A stretch of DNA of 64,000 nucleotides from Tomocerus qinae (Eukaryota > Arthropoda > Collembola > Entomobryomorpha > Tomoceridae), in assembly GCA_020055645.1 (NCBI GenBank), contig CM034546.1, positions 54,002,001-54,066,000 of the forward strand. Direction: 5' to 3'. A program made the translations under genes and the position numbers. Positions within the stretch are counted from its first letter, which is position 1, and the number at the start of each line of letters is the position of its first letter. Below are positions 1 to 11,860 of this stretch, one piece after another. The notes beneath the pieces are model-generated. The model had not been told where the DNA came from, searched no databases, and worked only from the letters and a program-made list of their open reading frames with translations.

Positions 1-2882
1 GAAGCTCTTGTAGTCACACTACTGACTACAAATTATATTTACACAAATTTCTAAACTCAAAAATAAATGCTACACTTCGATCTCAAACCAATATTGCAAC
101 TATACTTTGCAAAGATTATGCTCTGTGGTAATTCTTCAATTGAAGAAATACTTTTGGATATTTCAACTCATAGTTTATCTCTATCTCACAATGACGATAC
201 AGTAGAAACTAAGGATAGGTAATTCATATTCGTTCCATTTTCAAAGTATTTCTTGGAAACGATCGTGATGGAATCTTAATAGGAAAGTAAACGTATTCTG
301 ATTAGTACGGCATAATACCCCAAAATTACAATAGTATGTAAAAGTCTCACTTATTGTTTCTCGATACGCCACTGAAAGTGTTTTACATTGAAGTACAGAT
401 TACATTCGCATAATTGTTATTGTTAGGATACATCAAGATACATCATGATGACTATTATCTGTATTGTCTCCAATTCCGCAATGTTATTGTCAAATGTGCT
501 ATTATATCAATACGTACTTATTTATTTCGTTGATTTTGTAAAAGCATATCTCTCGTTAGTGAATAGACACTAAATCAGAATGGTAAAATTTTGTACTTGT
601 AACAATGGAAAAGAAAATGCGGATTTTTACTTTGTGGGATTCCGAATAAAACTTTTATAATTAAGTGTGTGATTTTTGCACAAGTACATAACTTGTAAAC
701 TCTATTCATCAATTGATACACCGATGACCGCTTCCAAAATATAAGTTAGGGTAAATCTCATGAAAATGAAAGGTTTTAAAAAATATTTCAGAGTATCCTT
801 TAGTCACACCACTGACTACACATTAAGGTAGTACATGGGACTTCTAAACTCGTATAACCAGTTAAGTTCCTAATCCATCAAAACTCATATCAATGTTGCA
901 TCTTTATCTTGCAAAGATTTATATGATATTATGACTCCAGAAGTTACAACTTGGGAATAGTTAAACTCGCACAAAATGTAATGATATATAATAAAAAAAT
1001 TTTCGAAATGGTTTTCGAAAAAGATTAATGTCTAATACCAATAAAGTAAACGTCTTCTAATCAGTTCTTCCTTAAAACAAAATTACTTAGGGTTTATCTC
1101 TTACGTAAAAGAATTTTGTTAACCCAAATCCACTAGCCTTGATTTTGTCTGAGTAGCTAACATCCTTCTGTTGAAGGATGGTCGTTTCTACCGATTTTGA
1201 AAACTTGCGTCATCGTGGTTTGTTCTATTATTGCCCATCGCTGAAATAAATTGTTAAAATAATTTAAACGGATATATTTCTTTCTCTTCGCTGAGTAGGA
1301 ATTTAATAATATTATATCAAATTTGAATGAATGACGTACTGACTGGAGATACCGATGACGTTCTATGACAGTGATGAATAAGTGTTGAAAGCTTAAGGCT
1401 GATAATGGCTTGCATCCTGATCTAAACAAGTTTTTAAAAACTAAATTAATTAATAGGTATTTCAAATTATGGGCGAGAACTTACGACTAAAGATTTCCTC
1501 TATTAGTTATTCAATTTTAAAAATAAATCCATTTATTAAAAATTTTCCCTTGGAAGTCATGAGTATTGTAATTATTTATGTTTATGTTGCTTATTTGAAA
1601 TTACTAAATTGTAAAAAATCCTACTCACTTTCCCCCAAATGCATCCCTTGTATGTGGATGAAAATTGTTCTGGTGGACTTGTCAGTTGAGAGCTGCATTT
1701 CCAGGTAAATATTTTCTAAGAAAGAAAAAGGGCCCAATTAGTTGTGTGTTCAGCTAATTGAAAGTACAGGACAATGCGTCTAAGATAATACTCATTTCAA
1801 CTATTTTTATATATTGTTTCCTTATAAATTTGAAATAATGCAATAAAAATATAAATATCAATTGATACAGATGAAAATATTTCATAAAATCTACAGTATA
1901 AACGCTCCTGGCGTGTAGCAATTTTAAACTCGTGTTTTTACAGATTTTATGGTGTTTGATAAATTTGTGTATACTTGCATTTTCTTTACTTAAATGAACA
2001 AAAATGAAACTATGCAAAATTAGAAAAGATTAAGCGATTAACATTCCCAATTATGCGGACGACGCGGCAGATATAATATAAAGGATAGTTATAGTCCTGA
2101 ATTGCATTAATATAAATGCCTAGTTAGCTCAAACTATATTATCAAGTTAAAATTTTTACATACCAATATGTGATACTGGAAGTTCTTTTATCCAAGTCAA
2201 TCTGGTATCAAAAAATTATTCTTGGGAGAAAATGAATGTTATAACAATGAATAAAATCTTAAATTTGGAATTACAAAATGTGAAATTGTGCAGATAAAGT
2301 AAATTATTCGGCTGCATCAGAAAAGCTGCGTCTGAAGAGGTCGGAGTTACGATACGACGTGGCAGTTGGTTTCGCTGACGCTGCTGTGAAAGTCGGTGCT
2401 TGTCATGAAGGGTTCAATGTTCGGGCATTGTGATAATAACGAAAATAGTGGAAAAATTAGAAAAACGTCTTTGTCTAAAATATTTTTTGCCAAATGAAAA
2501 AGGTAGCTAAGCTAACTATTTTAAAGTTTTTAAATTTTTGCAGTTTATTATTGCCCGTTAAGTAAATTTAGTTCAACCAAACAGTTTATTCTGAATGTTT
2601 AGTATCCTTTTTCAATATTCGTGTATTCCATTTGCCTGTGATATTCTTACTATGTGCAATTCTTACTTTGTTACTATTGGATAAAAAATTTTATCCATTG
2701 CCTTCAGCGGTTGCCAACGAAAACAAATTAGATTTACTAAATTTTGGTTGTTCCTTTGAATTGTCATATTTATGCAAGTTATTTGTAAAAATATTTGCCT
2801 GAATATTATTTAAGTTTGTTTTAATACAATTTTATTAACTTTATTCAAAATTATATAGTTCAATGATATTGATTGGTAGAAT
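1..2882. repeat. Left flank of duplicated type I unit 1
   Basis: No convincing gene. The whole stretch aligns by eye with 16391-19210, and its first part with 50690-52600 and 59568-61230, so it is the left arm of a segmental duplication. It contains an internal tandem sub-repeat: the block at the start recurs from about 790, with a GTAGTCA-N6-TGACTAC dyad in the first and a slightly changed version in the second. Minus-strand frames at 1465-1157 and 2017-1754 are open, but the equivalent frames in other units are interrupted or shifted, so they are not called as genes. Confidence 0.7.
10..29. repeat. Recurrent dyad GTAGTCA-N6-TGACTAC
   Basis: This is a perfect 7-bp inverted repeat with a 6-bp spacer. 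The same site recurs at 16399-16418, 51269-51288 and 59869-59888. One-sided variants lie at 800-819 and about 17126-17145, always at the left end of a duplicated block. The dyad is better conserved than its surroundings. It could be a protein-binding site or a leftover of an ancestral repeat; no function is shown by the sequence. Confidence 0.6.
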
Positions 2883-3304
2883 AGTAGTAATCAAAAGTAA
2901 AATCGAATCGTATTTGATTTAGATTCAGATTGAAGAAAAAGGATCAAATCCAACATAGCTTTTGAGTGCTCTGATTAAATTAATTTGACAACTATAACGA
3001 TTCAATAACAAAAGTAATGATATTCTACAGCTTAATCAAGGTGACTGAAATTGTCATGGAAATTGTCCCCATAACAATTTCACTCACCTTGAGCTTAGCT
3101 AAAAAGTGTTAGGCTGATTCCGCACTTTAACATTACAACCTACGATATTCCAACCAAAATATTTCTAATCCAAATCTAAATCGTCCCAGGAGACGATTCA
3201 AAAAATTTCGAACGATACGATTTTCTTGTTCGCGCATGAACAGACGCAGTTTTGATGCAAAAAAGTAAACCAAATCGGATTCGATTCTACTTTTGATTAC
3301 TACT
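2883..3304. mobile_element. MITE with about 25-bp terminal inverted repeats
   Basis: The left end AGTAGTAATCAAAAGT recurs inverted at the right end (ACTTTTGATTACTACT), and the repeat extends about 25 bp with mismatches. AAT flanks both sides (2880-2882 and 3305-3307), which suggests a 3-bp target duplication as in PIF/Harbinger-type elements. The aligned position in unit 2 (about 19220) lacks the insert, confirming the boundaries. The element is 422 bp with no coding capacity. Superfamily assignment is an inference from target-site length alone. Confidence 0.75.
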
Positions 3305-3529
3305 AATGTCTTTTGGGGCTATGCTGTTAAGAATTAAGTGTGAGCTAAAAAATTGAAATTGTTGTAAACATTTTGGTATTGTAATTTTCAAAAGTCCGGT
3401 TCAGTTAAAACCGGCTATACATGATTATCACAAAGAGAAATTAAAGGAATTAATAAGAAAGTTTTCCATTTAATCAAGATTTTCGGATGTCAAAGTATAA
3501 GTTGAATCATTACTAGTGGCTATAAAACA

Positions 3530-3979
3530 TAATAATATATTCAGAAATGGTAAAAATACAAATATCTAAGACGACATTATTGACTTAGACACGGGGTGGA
3601 ATTTTGGCACCCTGATAATTTGCTTTATTGGCAAGAAACCAATCGGAGTGTATTTGGGAGTGGTCTTTGCAAAAGATTGTTGTCAGCATTATACTATAGA
3701 TGCATGGAAGCGTATCTTACCCTATTACGTCGTACGTAATTCAGCGTGATTTATAGCATGCTTTGTTCAAATCGATAAATTAATTTGTACTTTTGTTACA
3801 AGATGACAATCACATTCAAATCTATTTCCATATTTGCATTGTTTGTTCAAAGATGGAATCTGTTTCAATTTCACTATTCAAATGACTTGAGTTTAAATGA
3901 CTTAACTGATGTAAAAATAATTTTATATATTATTATCAAAATCTCCTTAAATTTTATTTCTAATTTCTACTGGCCATGA
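3530..3979 (+). other. Conserved block with two short open frames, unit 1 copy
   Basis: This sector is shared by type I and type II units (about 19440-19830, 30700-31100, 53290-53720, 61870-62280). One frame encodes WNFGTLIICFIGKKPIGVYL and the next (3785-3979) contains ISIFALFVQRWNLFQF. Both peptides can be recognised in other units even though surrounding DNA has diverged and carries indels. No known family was recognised. They could be exons of an unrecognised membrane protein gene or simply slowly decaying duplicated DNA. Confidence 0.35.
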
Positions 3980-6130
3980 AATCTGCAGATAAAAGATGTA
4001 ACACAATTACCAAATTTTTCCATTTCTATTCAATGTCAAAGTATCCAATGCCCAATATGTTTATCAATGAATAAGGTAATCTACTATATTTATTCAATTT
4101 AACACGGTTTTTAAACCTGTTAGCCATAATTGTAGGATAATATCCTGTAATTTTGGTTAGCAATACAATATTGAATGTATATAACCAAAGTTTTCAATTT
4201 TTCACCTTTTCACTATTTTCAAGTCGTAATAATGGGCTACTGACCTCAAGCAGTTGTAGTTGGGGCACCTTGAGAATGCACTTAGAGGGCTGGAGAAGAT
4301 ATTATTTTCTGTTGACAGTCGAAGTTGGAGATTAGCTTCGAGTATGAGACAGCAGTAGTAGCATTCATACAGTGGCCCTGGCACTACTCCAGTCCTTTGT
4401 ATCCCGTTAGACTTCCTAATAGTATGGATGATAAGGTATAGTACTAAAGCAAATTTCTGAAATTCTGTATTCTCTAAAGATACAAGGTTGATAAGGGATG
4501 ATGACTATCAGATTGTTTTAGGTAATGAGAATAACAACAAAAATGCATCTCAACAATCTCATTTACAATAGATTAAAATGTAATTTGCCAATTCAATTAA
4601 CTGTGATAAAAATGATTTACCACCAAGGCTTAGCACGCTGGTCGTCATTGATGCCTGCAAAACTTGCTCTATCTTCTTGAAAACAATTCAGTGTTTCACA
4701 TTACTCAATTACTTACGAATACAAGCATGGTATATCTTCATTTACAGTTAAATATAAATAAAAACAATTGCTACCCATATAAATATCAATTACCAATTTA
4801 ATAATTTAAATAAAGTTTTTGAAAATCTATTCGTATTTTAAAGGCTAACAATAATTAGGTTCAAAATGAGTACATATTTTTGGAATTTTTTTACGTAAAT
4901 AACTATACCGGGGTATTAGGTAAATCCATTAATAAAAATAAGTAGCTATTCAAGTTCAGTCTCTTGTGTTATAGAAAGCAAACTATATCGTATTAATCGA
5001 AGTAGTTCACCAGGCCATGTGGTGAAAGTATATTTATTTTGAGTATTTGGAAAAATCAAAAATTCAAATAATAATTCGATTATTACGGTATTTGGTTTTG
5101 GTTTACGGTATATTTTTTTTCAATATCAATCTTTACTTAGTAGCAAAGTAATAATAAATATTATTATTAGATAAAATATTTAATTTAATGAACATTTATG
5201 AAACAAACTATTTATTAATTAATTTACTATTTTAACTCCTTGAATTGTTAAATAAATTACATACATCAACAAATGAGTGTTAAACGTGCAATGAATTTTA
5301 AATCTTTTGTTACTAAGAACGATGAGTTAAATTATATCTCCTATAGTGTTTGTGGGTTACGCAGTCCTGTATAATACAGTTAAAATATAACATTTAGCTG
5401 TAACAACAATTACATTGAATAATAACAGAGTTGCACAAATGCAACTTTTGTGCTAATTCACAAGATTTATTTTTATAATGTCTTTGGTATTATGGTCTGT
5501 TAATTAAGTACATGAATCATGTACCCCTTTCCCCTTACATGTGAATTGCATAAAAGCCTTATTACGCATTTTATAATCAAGCAATACAAGCAATATATTA
5601 TTTGCCAATGCAATTCATACAGCAATACATTGTCACACATCACAAGTTACAAACGTTTTTAGTTAGAGACAGAGGTGAAACTGATTCAAGATTTTTCATT
5701 TTGTTTAGCATCAAAGCGAAAACCAACTCACTTTGTACTAACTAGTGTTTCCTACTTTACATAATTATAAACTTGCAGTTAAAGCTAAACAATAGCCATA
5801 TTAAAGTAAATAGTAGACCTGCATGCAAATTGAGGTTTACTAACTATTATTATAAATACTTAAATGCAAAATTTTATTTCTATCTCAATCTAAGAAACGA
5901 TCTAAACCAAATAACACGATAAATCAAAATATATTTCTTACATGAATCGGTCCGACCTTCTTCCACCATCAACAAACCGGTCTGGCCACTGAATAACGTT
6001 TTTCATGCCATTCTCTTGTATAGATTGTGCATTGTTATACTGCACTTCATCTAAGCATATCAAAGTTCTTTTAGTAATTAGTGCACGTACTACTACACGA
6101 TTTTAATTTGCACAAGCCCCGGTTTTGAGA
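3980..6130. repeat. Intergenic DNA upstream of polymerase copy 1
   Basis: There is no gene here. The sequence aligns with 20100-22141 and 36540-39674. The last 200 bases, from about 5935, are the best conserved part among the three units and carry paired GGTCCGACC-type and CCGGTC motifs followed by the start codon. This makes them the most likely promoter or 5' UTR region, although no TATA box stands out. Confidence 0.55.
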
Positions 6131-9100
6131 ATGAAATATCCTCGAATTAACGGGTGTTTAGACGTCAATTGTTTCGAGTGTCAGATATATCAGAATGAAT
6201 ACCCAGAGTGGAAAGGCAGACCGTGTGTTGTGGCAGACGTTAGTGGAAGGTAATAGTGAGCCTCAACATTTACTATTTTATACTTACTAATACGTTCACA
6301 ATTATATTTAATATTATAATACATAGCAATATCTATTTGGATAAATAAGCAATTAATATTTTTTTTAGAAAAAGACTCATTGAAATGCAGGCAATGTTGA
6401 GAGAATCTCTTAAAATCTTAATAAAAAATTTTATTGACCAATTAAATCGTTGTGAACCAAATACTGTTTAATATTATACATAATATAGGTATACAGAAAT
6501 ACTTACCACAGAGTAATAAAAGGATTTCTAAAAAAATTTTCAACTTATGCAAAACTTGTACAAAAACATTTTGCAATACAATTTTTATAATGCTTTTTTT
6601 CTTTATTATTTTTTATTTGAAGCTGTTTGAAACAAACTTTTCGGTTACTTATCCAGCTTACATATTATCCAATGAATTTTGGTTTTTACACAATACGGTA
6701 CCTATATCGTCCTTTATGAACCATTTAGCCTCAATCCACTTTTCGTTTTGTGTAGGGAACAGCCTATATCCACTAGTGTATTTACTTGTAATAAAAAAAA
6801 TAGTTAAAATAGTAAAATAAGAATAACTATTCTGTAACCTAACCTTTCAAAGCTACTTGAAACATGTCAATTTTGTTATTACCTCTTGTTATTGCAGGAT
6901 TGTATCAGTGTCATATGAAGCGAAATTACTTGGATTGGACAGGACGAAACGAGTTAGGGATATTGAAAACATAGATACATTTGGAGAAGAAATAAAAATA
7001 TTTTGGAAGCCACAAATGTTTAATAAGCCGGATTCCTCAAAGTGCCGTCTGGCTTCTTTAGAAATAACGGACGTCATAAGAAAATATTGTTCGAAGCGTA
7101 AGATAACTGTGGAAAGAGTTTCCACTGATGAATGGTTCTTGGATCTTACTGATCATGTTGACTACCTTCTTGATAAATTTGGAACCGACTACATTTTCGA
7201 TTTTGAGGGCGACCAAGTATATCTCGAAAGTAAAACTACCCTTACATACTATCAAATTGACGAAAAAATAAATTGGTTGGCCACTAACTGTGACTATTAT
7301 ACCGAAGAGGAGAAGCTGGTGGTTGGGGCGAATGTGGTCAAAAGGCTGTATGATTTAATGCAGGAAAAAACGGATTTTATTTGCAGTGCTGGAATCTCTT
7401 ATAATAAGCTTCTAGCTAAGCAAGCCTTGAAAATTCATAAACCTGAGCCAAATATTATGACTATTATTTCATCATTTGGTCTAAATCGACTAAGCAAATC
7501 TATTCCCGTTCAAGATATTTGGGGATTGGGAGGTGAACTTGGAAAAGACGTGGTAGAAAATTTACCACATGTGAAAACAATGGCAGATTTGAAGAAAATT
7601 AGAAAATCAACTTTAATTAGGTATTTTGAAGAAAACGCAGACTTTCTTTACGACCGTGCAAGAGGAATATGTGATGAAGAAGTGGTACAGAAGACAGTCA
7701 CTGACACTGTCAATAGTGGGAAGGCAAATCTCAGTAAGTTTATACATTCTTATTACAATAATAGTTTAGTAATATTCACGCTGAAGTTTTAATCGGAATA
7801 TTAAATTACTTGGAAATTGAAAAACATTCTATTAGCGCATGTGCTAGATTAAAATCATCGGATTAAAATCTATATAATAAGAGCAATTCATTTCCTCTTT
7901 AACATCAACATACAAGCTTCAAATTTTTACTGGATGCTCATATTATAGTCAGAACCCCAAACCTCAAGTTTCAAAACGATGTCTTTCATAGAAACCGTTT
8001 TATGAATTTTTGAATTTCGAATTTTAACATTGAAGGAGTGGGAGAAAACGCTCCGATCTGTCACGCTTTGTCCAGATACTCCTCCTACAGTTTTCATCCG
8101 ATCTTTACCAAACTTCTTCCTGACCTACTCGACTTAATAATGAAGACGGTAGCCACTCCAGTTTTTTATTTTTTAGTAGAAAATATTTTGCCAGTGAATT
8201 TCAAAAATTTGACAAAGTCCTACTCTTTAAGCAGGCAGGCCTCCGCCATGTAAAGGGATTAGTCCCTTTCACCTCGAACGGGGCGACCGCAACGGAGTCA
8301 AACTATTAATAGCAAGGCGATGTTTATTTAGTTTGTATCATTTGGTTGTATATTGAACAGGTTGACTTGACTTGACATAGAATTGGTTAGTTAATGCAAC
8401 GGGGTAAGAAAATAGATAGAAATAACGAGGACGATTAAAATAGTGGTAGCTAATTAAAATAACAGAGCTTCTTAAAATGTAAAATGATGAGGTGAAAATG
8501 ACTGAATATTTAAGATTACGGGAATATTTAATATAAAAAGATTATTTAAAATGGCAGGAAGGTTAAAATGACGAGGTTATTTAAAATGACGAGATTTTTT
8601 AAAATGACATTTATAGATTTAAAACAACGAGGTTATTCGAAATGATGTCGTTTTAAAATGTGGGGTCATTTATAATGACGTCTATTTAAAAGGATTGGGT
8701 CATTTACAATGACGTCTATTTAAATGGACGGGGTCATTTACAATGACGTCTATTTAAAATGACGGGGTCATTTACAATGACGTCTATTTACAATGACGGT
8801 GCCATTTATTAGGGCCGTAGCCAGAAAAAAATTTGGGGGGGGGGATAGAATATTTTGGATTTTATGGCAAAAGTTTCTTTCTTTTCTTCACAATGACGTA
8901 TATTTAAAATGACTGGGTTATTTAAAATGGCGGGGTTTAAAATGACGAGGTTATTTAAAATTACGGGGTTATTTAAAATGGCGGGGTTTAAAATGACGAG
9001 GTTATTTAAAATGACGGGGTTATTTAAAATGACGGGGTTATTTAAAATGACGGGGTTATTTAAAATTACGGGGTTATTTAAATGACGGGGTTATTTAAAA

Positions 9101-11860
9101 TGACGGGGTTATTTAAAATGACGGGGTTATTTAAAATTACGGGGTTATTTAAAATGACGGGGTTATTTAAAATGACGAGGTTATTTAAAATTACGGGGTT
9201 ATTTAAAATGGCGGGGTTTAAAATGACGAGGTTATTTAAAATTACGGGGTTATTTAAAATGACGGGGTTATTTAAAATTACGGGGTTATTTAAATGACGG
9301 GGTTATTTAAAATGACGGGGTTATTTAAAATGACGGGGTTATTTAAAATTACGGGGTTATTTAAAATGACGGGGTTATTTAAAATGACGAGGTTATTTAA
9401 AATGACGAGGTTATTTAAAATGACGGGATTATTTAAAATGACGTCTATTTACAATGATGGGGTAATTGAAAATGACGCGGGGTGATGTAAAATGACGGGG
9501 TGATTTAAAATCTGTTAATTTTTATTCTTTTTTAAATGCATACTCAAGATCTACCGTCCCCATTATGGGGTTACCTATTTCCCGTTCGGAGAACGGGCCT
9601 ATTACTAGTAAGTAATAATCGAAAATTATTTTGATCTTTATCAGATTATTTTTTCAGGCTTAGTATTTACTTATACAGTTTCGAAATCAATGAAATAAAA
9701 ATACTGAAGACTCGAGCAGAGTTTCTGCTTAAATCCTGCTTTATTTTCCAATTGTAATCGTATTTATACAGTTAATTTAACCTACTTACGGGTTATTTAC
9801 TTACTATTACGTACTTTCTAACAACGTTTTTCATTTATCATATCCTGTTTATTTATTAAGCAGTTGTTTTGTTACTTATTATTCATCAGTTGTTTTTCAC
9901 TAGTGATATTATTATAATTCACATTAATCAGTAATTTATACGTTTCTAAAAAAAGAGAGAATTAGTGAAATTATTCATAAAGTTAGAATACAATAATAAA
10001 TTGCGGAAGTTGTGGAGAGTTTCACAACGTTATTGTCTTATCATACATACAGTATGATTGCTAATAAGGTCCACAAGGTCTAGGCCCTCTAGCTCCTAAA
10101 CGGAGGCTGCTACGGAAATGAGAGAACCACCATTGGAAAGGTGACAAAATTTCCTACAAAACAGACTATAAGAAAAAATTTATTGATTTCCACTTAAAAA
10201 ATTAAAAATCAGGAAGTCAAATACCAAATTTTCATGTTAAATTCCTCATTTTTCCACAACATTCTTTTATTAATGAATCTTTGTTCCTAAACTTCGGGGA
10301 GTTTTGGAAATGATTTAAACCTGTTGTAAAGAGTAGTTGGAGGTTGAAACTCGCTAAAAAATCTGTTACAATGAATCTTAGTGATTTTCAGTGATCACTT
10401 TTTGGTTGAATTGCCAAATAGGGGTGATAAAGTCTTTTAAACTTAAACTCAAATTTTAAACTAGCTTCAAGGTACCAAAAACTGTAATGCAGTTGAAATG
10501 GGCAGGAGACCATTTGCATTTTCTTGTCTTCGCACATTTCACTTCAAACACAGATTTGGATTGACAACAAAAATTGTTTGTAGTCGGTAGCTCATTTTCA
10601 AGAAAAATCTTTATTTCTTTAAACTTCCTCATAACTTAAACAACGAAGCTACCTTTGGTTTGGAGCCAATAAGGTTGACTTGAGCTAATTTTTCACCAAA
10701 ATCAATGCTTGAATCCGTTTCAGATTGATAGAAGAAATTCTTTTACCACCCCCGATCAAGATTTCACTTGGAATAAAAAATGTTCCGCAAACCTGGGATC
10801 TTTACCTCAAATCAACCTGGGTGTCTTCGTTTTGATGTGTAAGCTGATAACAATAAATTTTTACCGATTTATTGTTATGATTTCCTCTTTGATGAACATC
10901 TACCATTTTAAGCAGCGTTAAAAACTTAGGATTTACCAAAGTAAAATGAGCAACCTCATAAACTGCAGACAAATACATACAATTTCAGGCTACTTTTGTC
11001 ATATTTCATAAAATTGCCAAGCCTGAAACTAGAGTCAATAAAATTATCGTTATAGTCTGTTTTGTAGGAAATTTCCTCCTCTTTCCAATGATGGTTCTCT
11101 CATTTCTGTAGCAGCCTCCGTTTAGGAGCTAGAGAGCCTAGACCGTGTGGACCTTATAAGCAATCACCCGGTATACCTACTACATGCGTTCATTCACATA
11201 CGTACACTTTCATTTAATAATTATCTCACGGATGTCAGAACACTTAGATTTGGCAGAATTTGCAAGTAAAATGAAGTAAAATAAATTATCTTTTGCCTTG
11301 GATATTGTTCACAGAGTTCCGGATAAGCCCATGCTTTGGTTACGAAAACATTCTCTAATTAATCCTACTAAAAATAGCTCCAACGACATTCAATTTCAAT
11401 ATTCCGTTTTTATGAAAGACCATTCAAAGAAAAAAATTGAAACCAAAGCGCAATATAAATTACTTGTTTTACTACTTTATGATTTTCATTTGATTTTGGT
11501 TGGAAAATTAATATTAATAACTAAATGTCTTAATATCTTTTAGACATTAAATGCAACAAAAAACTGAGTAAACACTTGGTGGATCTCAGCAAAGATATGG
11601 TGAACCGACTGCAGGAGGAAAAATCGAGAAATCGAAGATGCACAAATCGCCTAAAGATTCAATTTTGTTATAAAACTGACGACGATGACGATGATGAAAA
11701 TGAAAATTGTGTGGAGCGAACCTTCAATTATAATGCACAGGATTATCGTTGGATTGCACAAAGTTGTTTAAAAGAAATTCGGAAATGGGGTTTTCATTCG
11801 TATAGTGATACTGTCATTTCAGAATTAAAATTAACGGCGAAGAATTTTTACCAATTGTAA
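6131..11860 (+). CDS. DNA polymerase eta-like catalytic core, copy 1 (three exons)
   Basis: Exons are 6131-6249, 6898-7733 and 11544-11860. All junctions are GT-AG with matching phases and give 423 residues. It is a Y-family translesion DNA polymerase by motif. Seen in order: palm Asp in LDVNCF (Asp11), fingers motif SYEAKLLGLDR (Tyr46 and Arg55 match Tyr52 and Arg61 of human Pol eta), catalytic STDEW (Asp117, Glu118), the signature CSAGISYNK, a thumb, and an exon-3 little finger (HLVDLSKDMVNRLQEEK). Ordinary Pol eta continues with a long tail bearing ubiquitin-binding zinc finger and PCNA motifs; here the stop follows the little finger directly. The second Asp of the usual DxD motif is Asn in this copy only. 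Intron 2 is swollen to 3.8 kb by a Helitron and another insertion. An AATAAA lies at 12054. Activity is inferred, not shown. Confidence 0.88.
8038..8253 (+). other. Helitron-borne 71-codon open frame
   Basis: The frame starts at an alternative start codon (GTG) and reads GENAPICHALSRYSSYSFHP and onward to a stop. It is matched at nearly all positions by the minus-strand frame at 28247-28032 in the other Helitron copy. Because the two copies are close relatives, shared openness need not mean coding. There is no similarity to Rep or helicase motifs, and it may be a non-coding 5' module. Confidence 0.25.
8900..9510 (+). repeat. 18-bp minisatellite inside Helitron
   Basis: The repeat unit is AATGACGGGGTTATTTAA, repeated about thirty times with variants (GAGG for GGGG, ATTACG for ATGACG). 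A longer dimer form with GACGTC cores precedes it from about 8640. Because the unit is a multiple of three, it produces artificial open frames reading MTGLFK repeatedly. These are not genes. Confidence 0.92.
9581..9608 (+). terminator. Helitron 3' terminal hairpin and CTAG
   Basis: A seven-base-pair stem (CCCGTTC/GAACGGG, 3-base loop) is followed after seven bases by CTAG. In Helitrons this hairpin marks the end of rolling-circle transposition. It is a transposition terminator, not a transcription terminator. Confidence 0.85.
9661..11243. mobile_element. Composite insertion in polymerase copy 1 intron 2
   Basis: Units 2 and 3 are continuous where unit 1 is interrupted between about 9660 and 11243. 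A CTTAG on both sides may be the target duplication. Inside it, 10056-11166 is a separate element with inverted repeats of about 115 bp. The outer segments (9661-10055 and 11167-11243) show no coding capacity and were not assigned to a family. Confidence 0.65.
10056..11166. mobile_element. Non-autonomous element with about 115-bp inverted ends
   Basis: The left end (GATTGCTAATAAGGTCCACA) recurs inverted at the right end, and the similarity continues for about 115 bp, including a shared AAACGGAGGCTGCTAC and a shared CCTACAAAACAGACTATA. The interior has no recognisable transposase; the frame at 10709-10921 is probably accidental. The target duplication could not be resolved. Confidence 0.75.

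Larger units (their letters stand above)
7869..9608 (+). mobile_element. Non-autonomous Helitron, family 1, copy a
   Basis: The element begins TCTATATAATAAGAG directly after an A and ends with a GC-rich hairpin (9581-9597, stem CCCGTTC/GAACGGG) followed by CTATTACTAG and a host T. This is the diagnostic structure of a Helitron inserted between A and T. Unit 2 near 25209 and unit 3 near 46433 preserve the uninterrupted host sequence. No Rep-helicase is encoded. The body holds a 71-codon open frame (8038-8253) also present in the partner copy, then a long minisatellite. It sits in intron 2 of polymerase copy 1. Confidence 0.88.

Noticed and set aside
6131..7733. Assignment of the polymerase genes to Pol iota or Pol kappa
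   Set aside because: The combination of CSAGISYNK, ERVSTDE and YEAKLLGLDR fits Pol eta (CSAGISHNK, ERASIDE, YEARAFGVTR) better than the corresponding motifs of Pol iota, and the N-terminal extension of Pol kappa is missing.
9082..9485. Open frames encoding repeated MTGLFK
   Set aside because: They are translations of an 18-bp minisatellite within a Helitron; the unit length is divisible by three, so the frame stays open by arithmetic.
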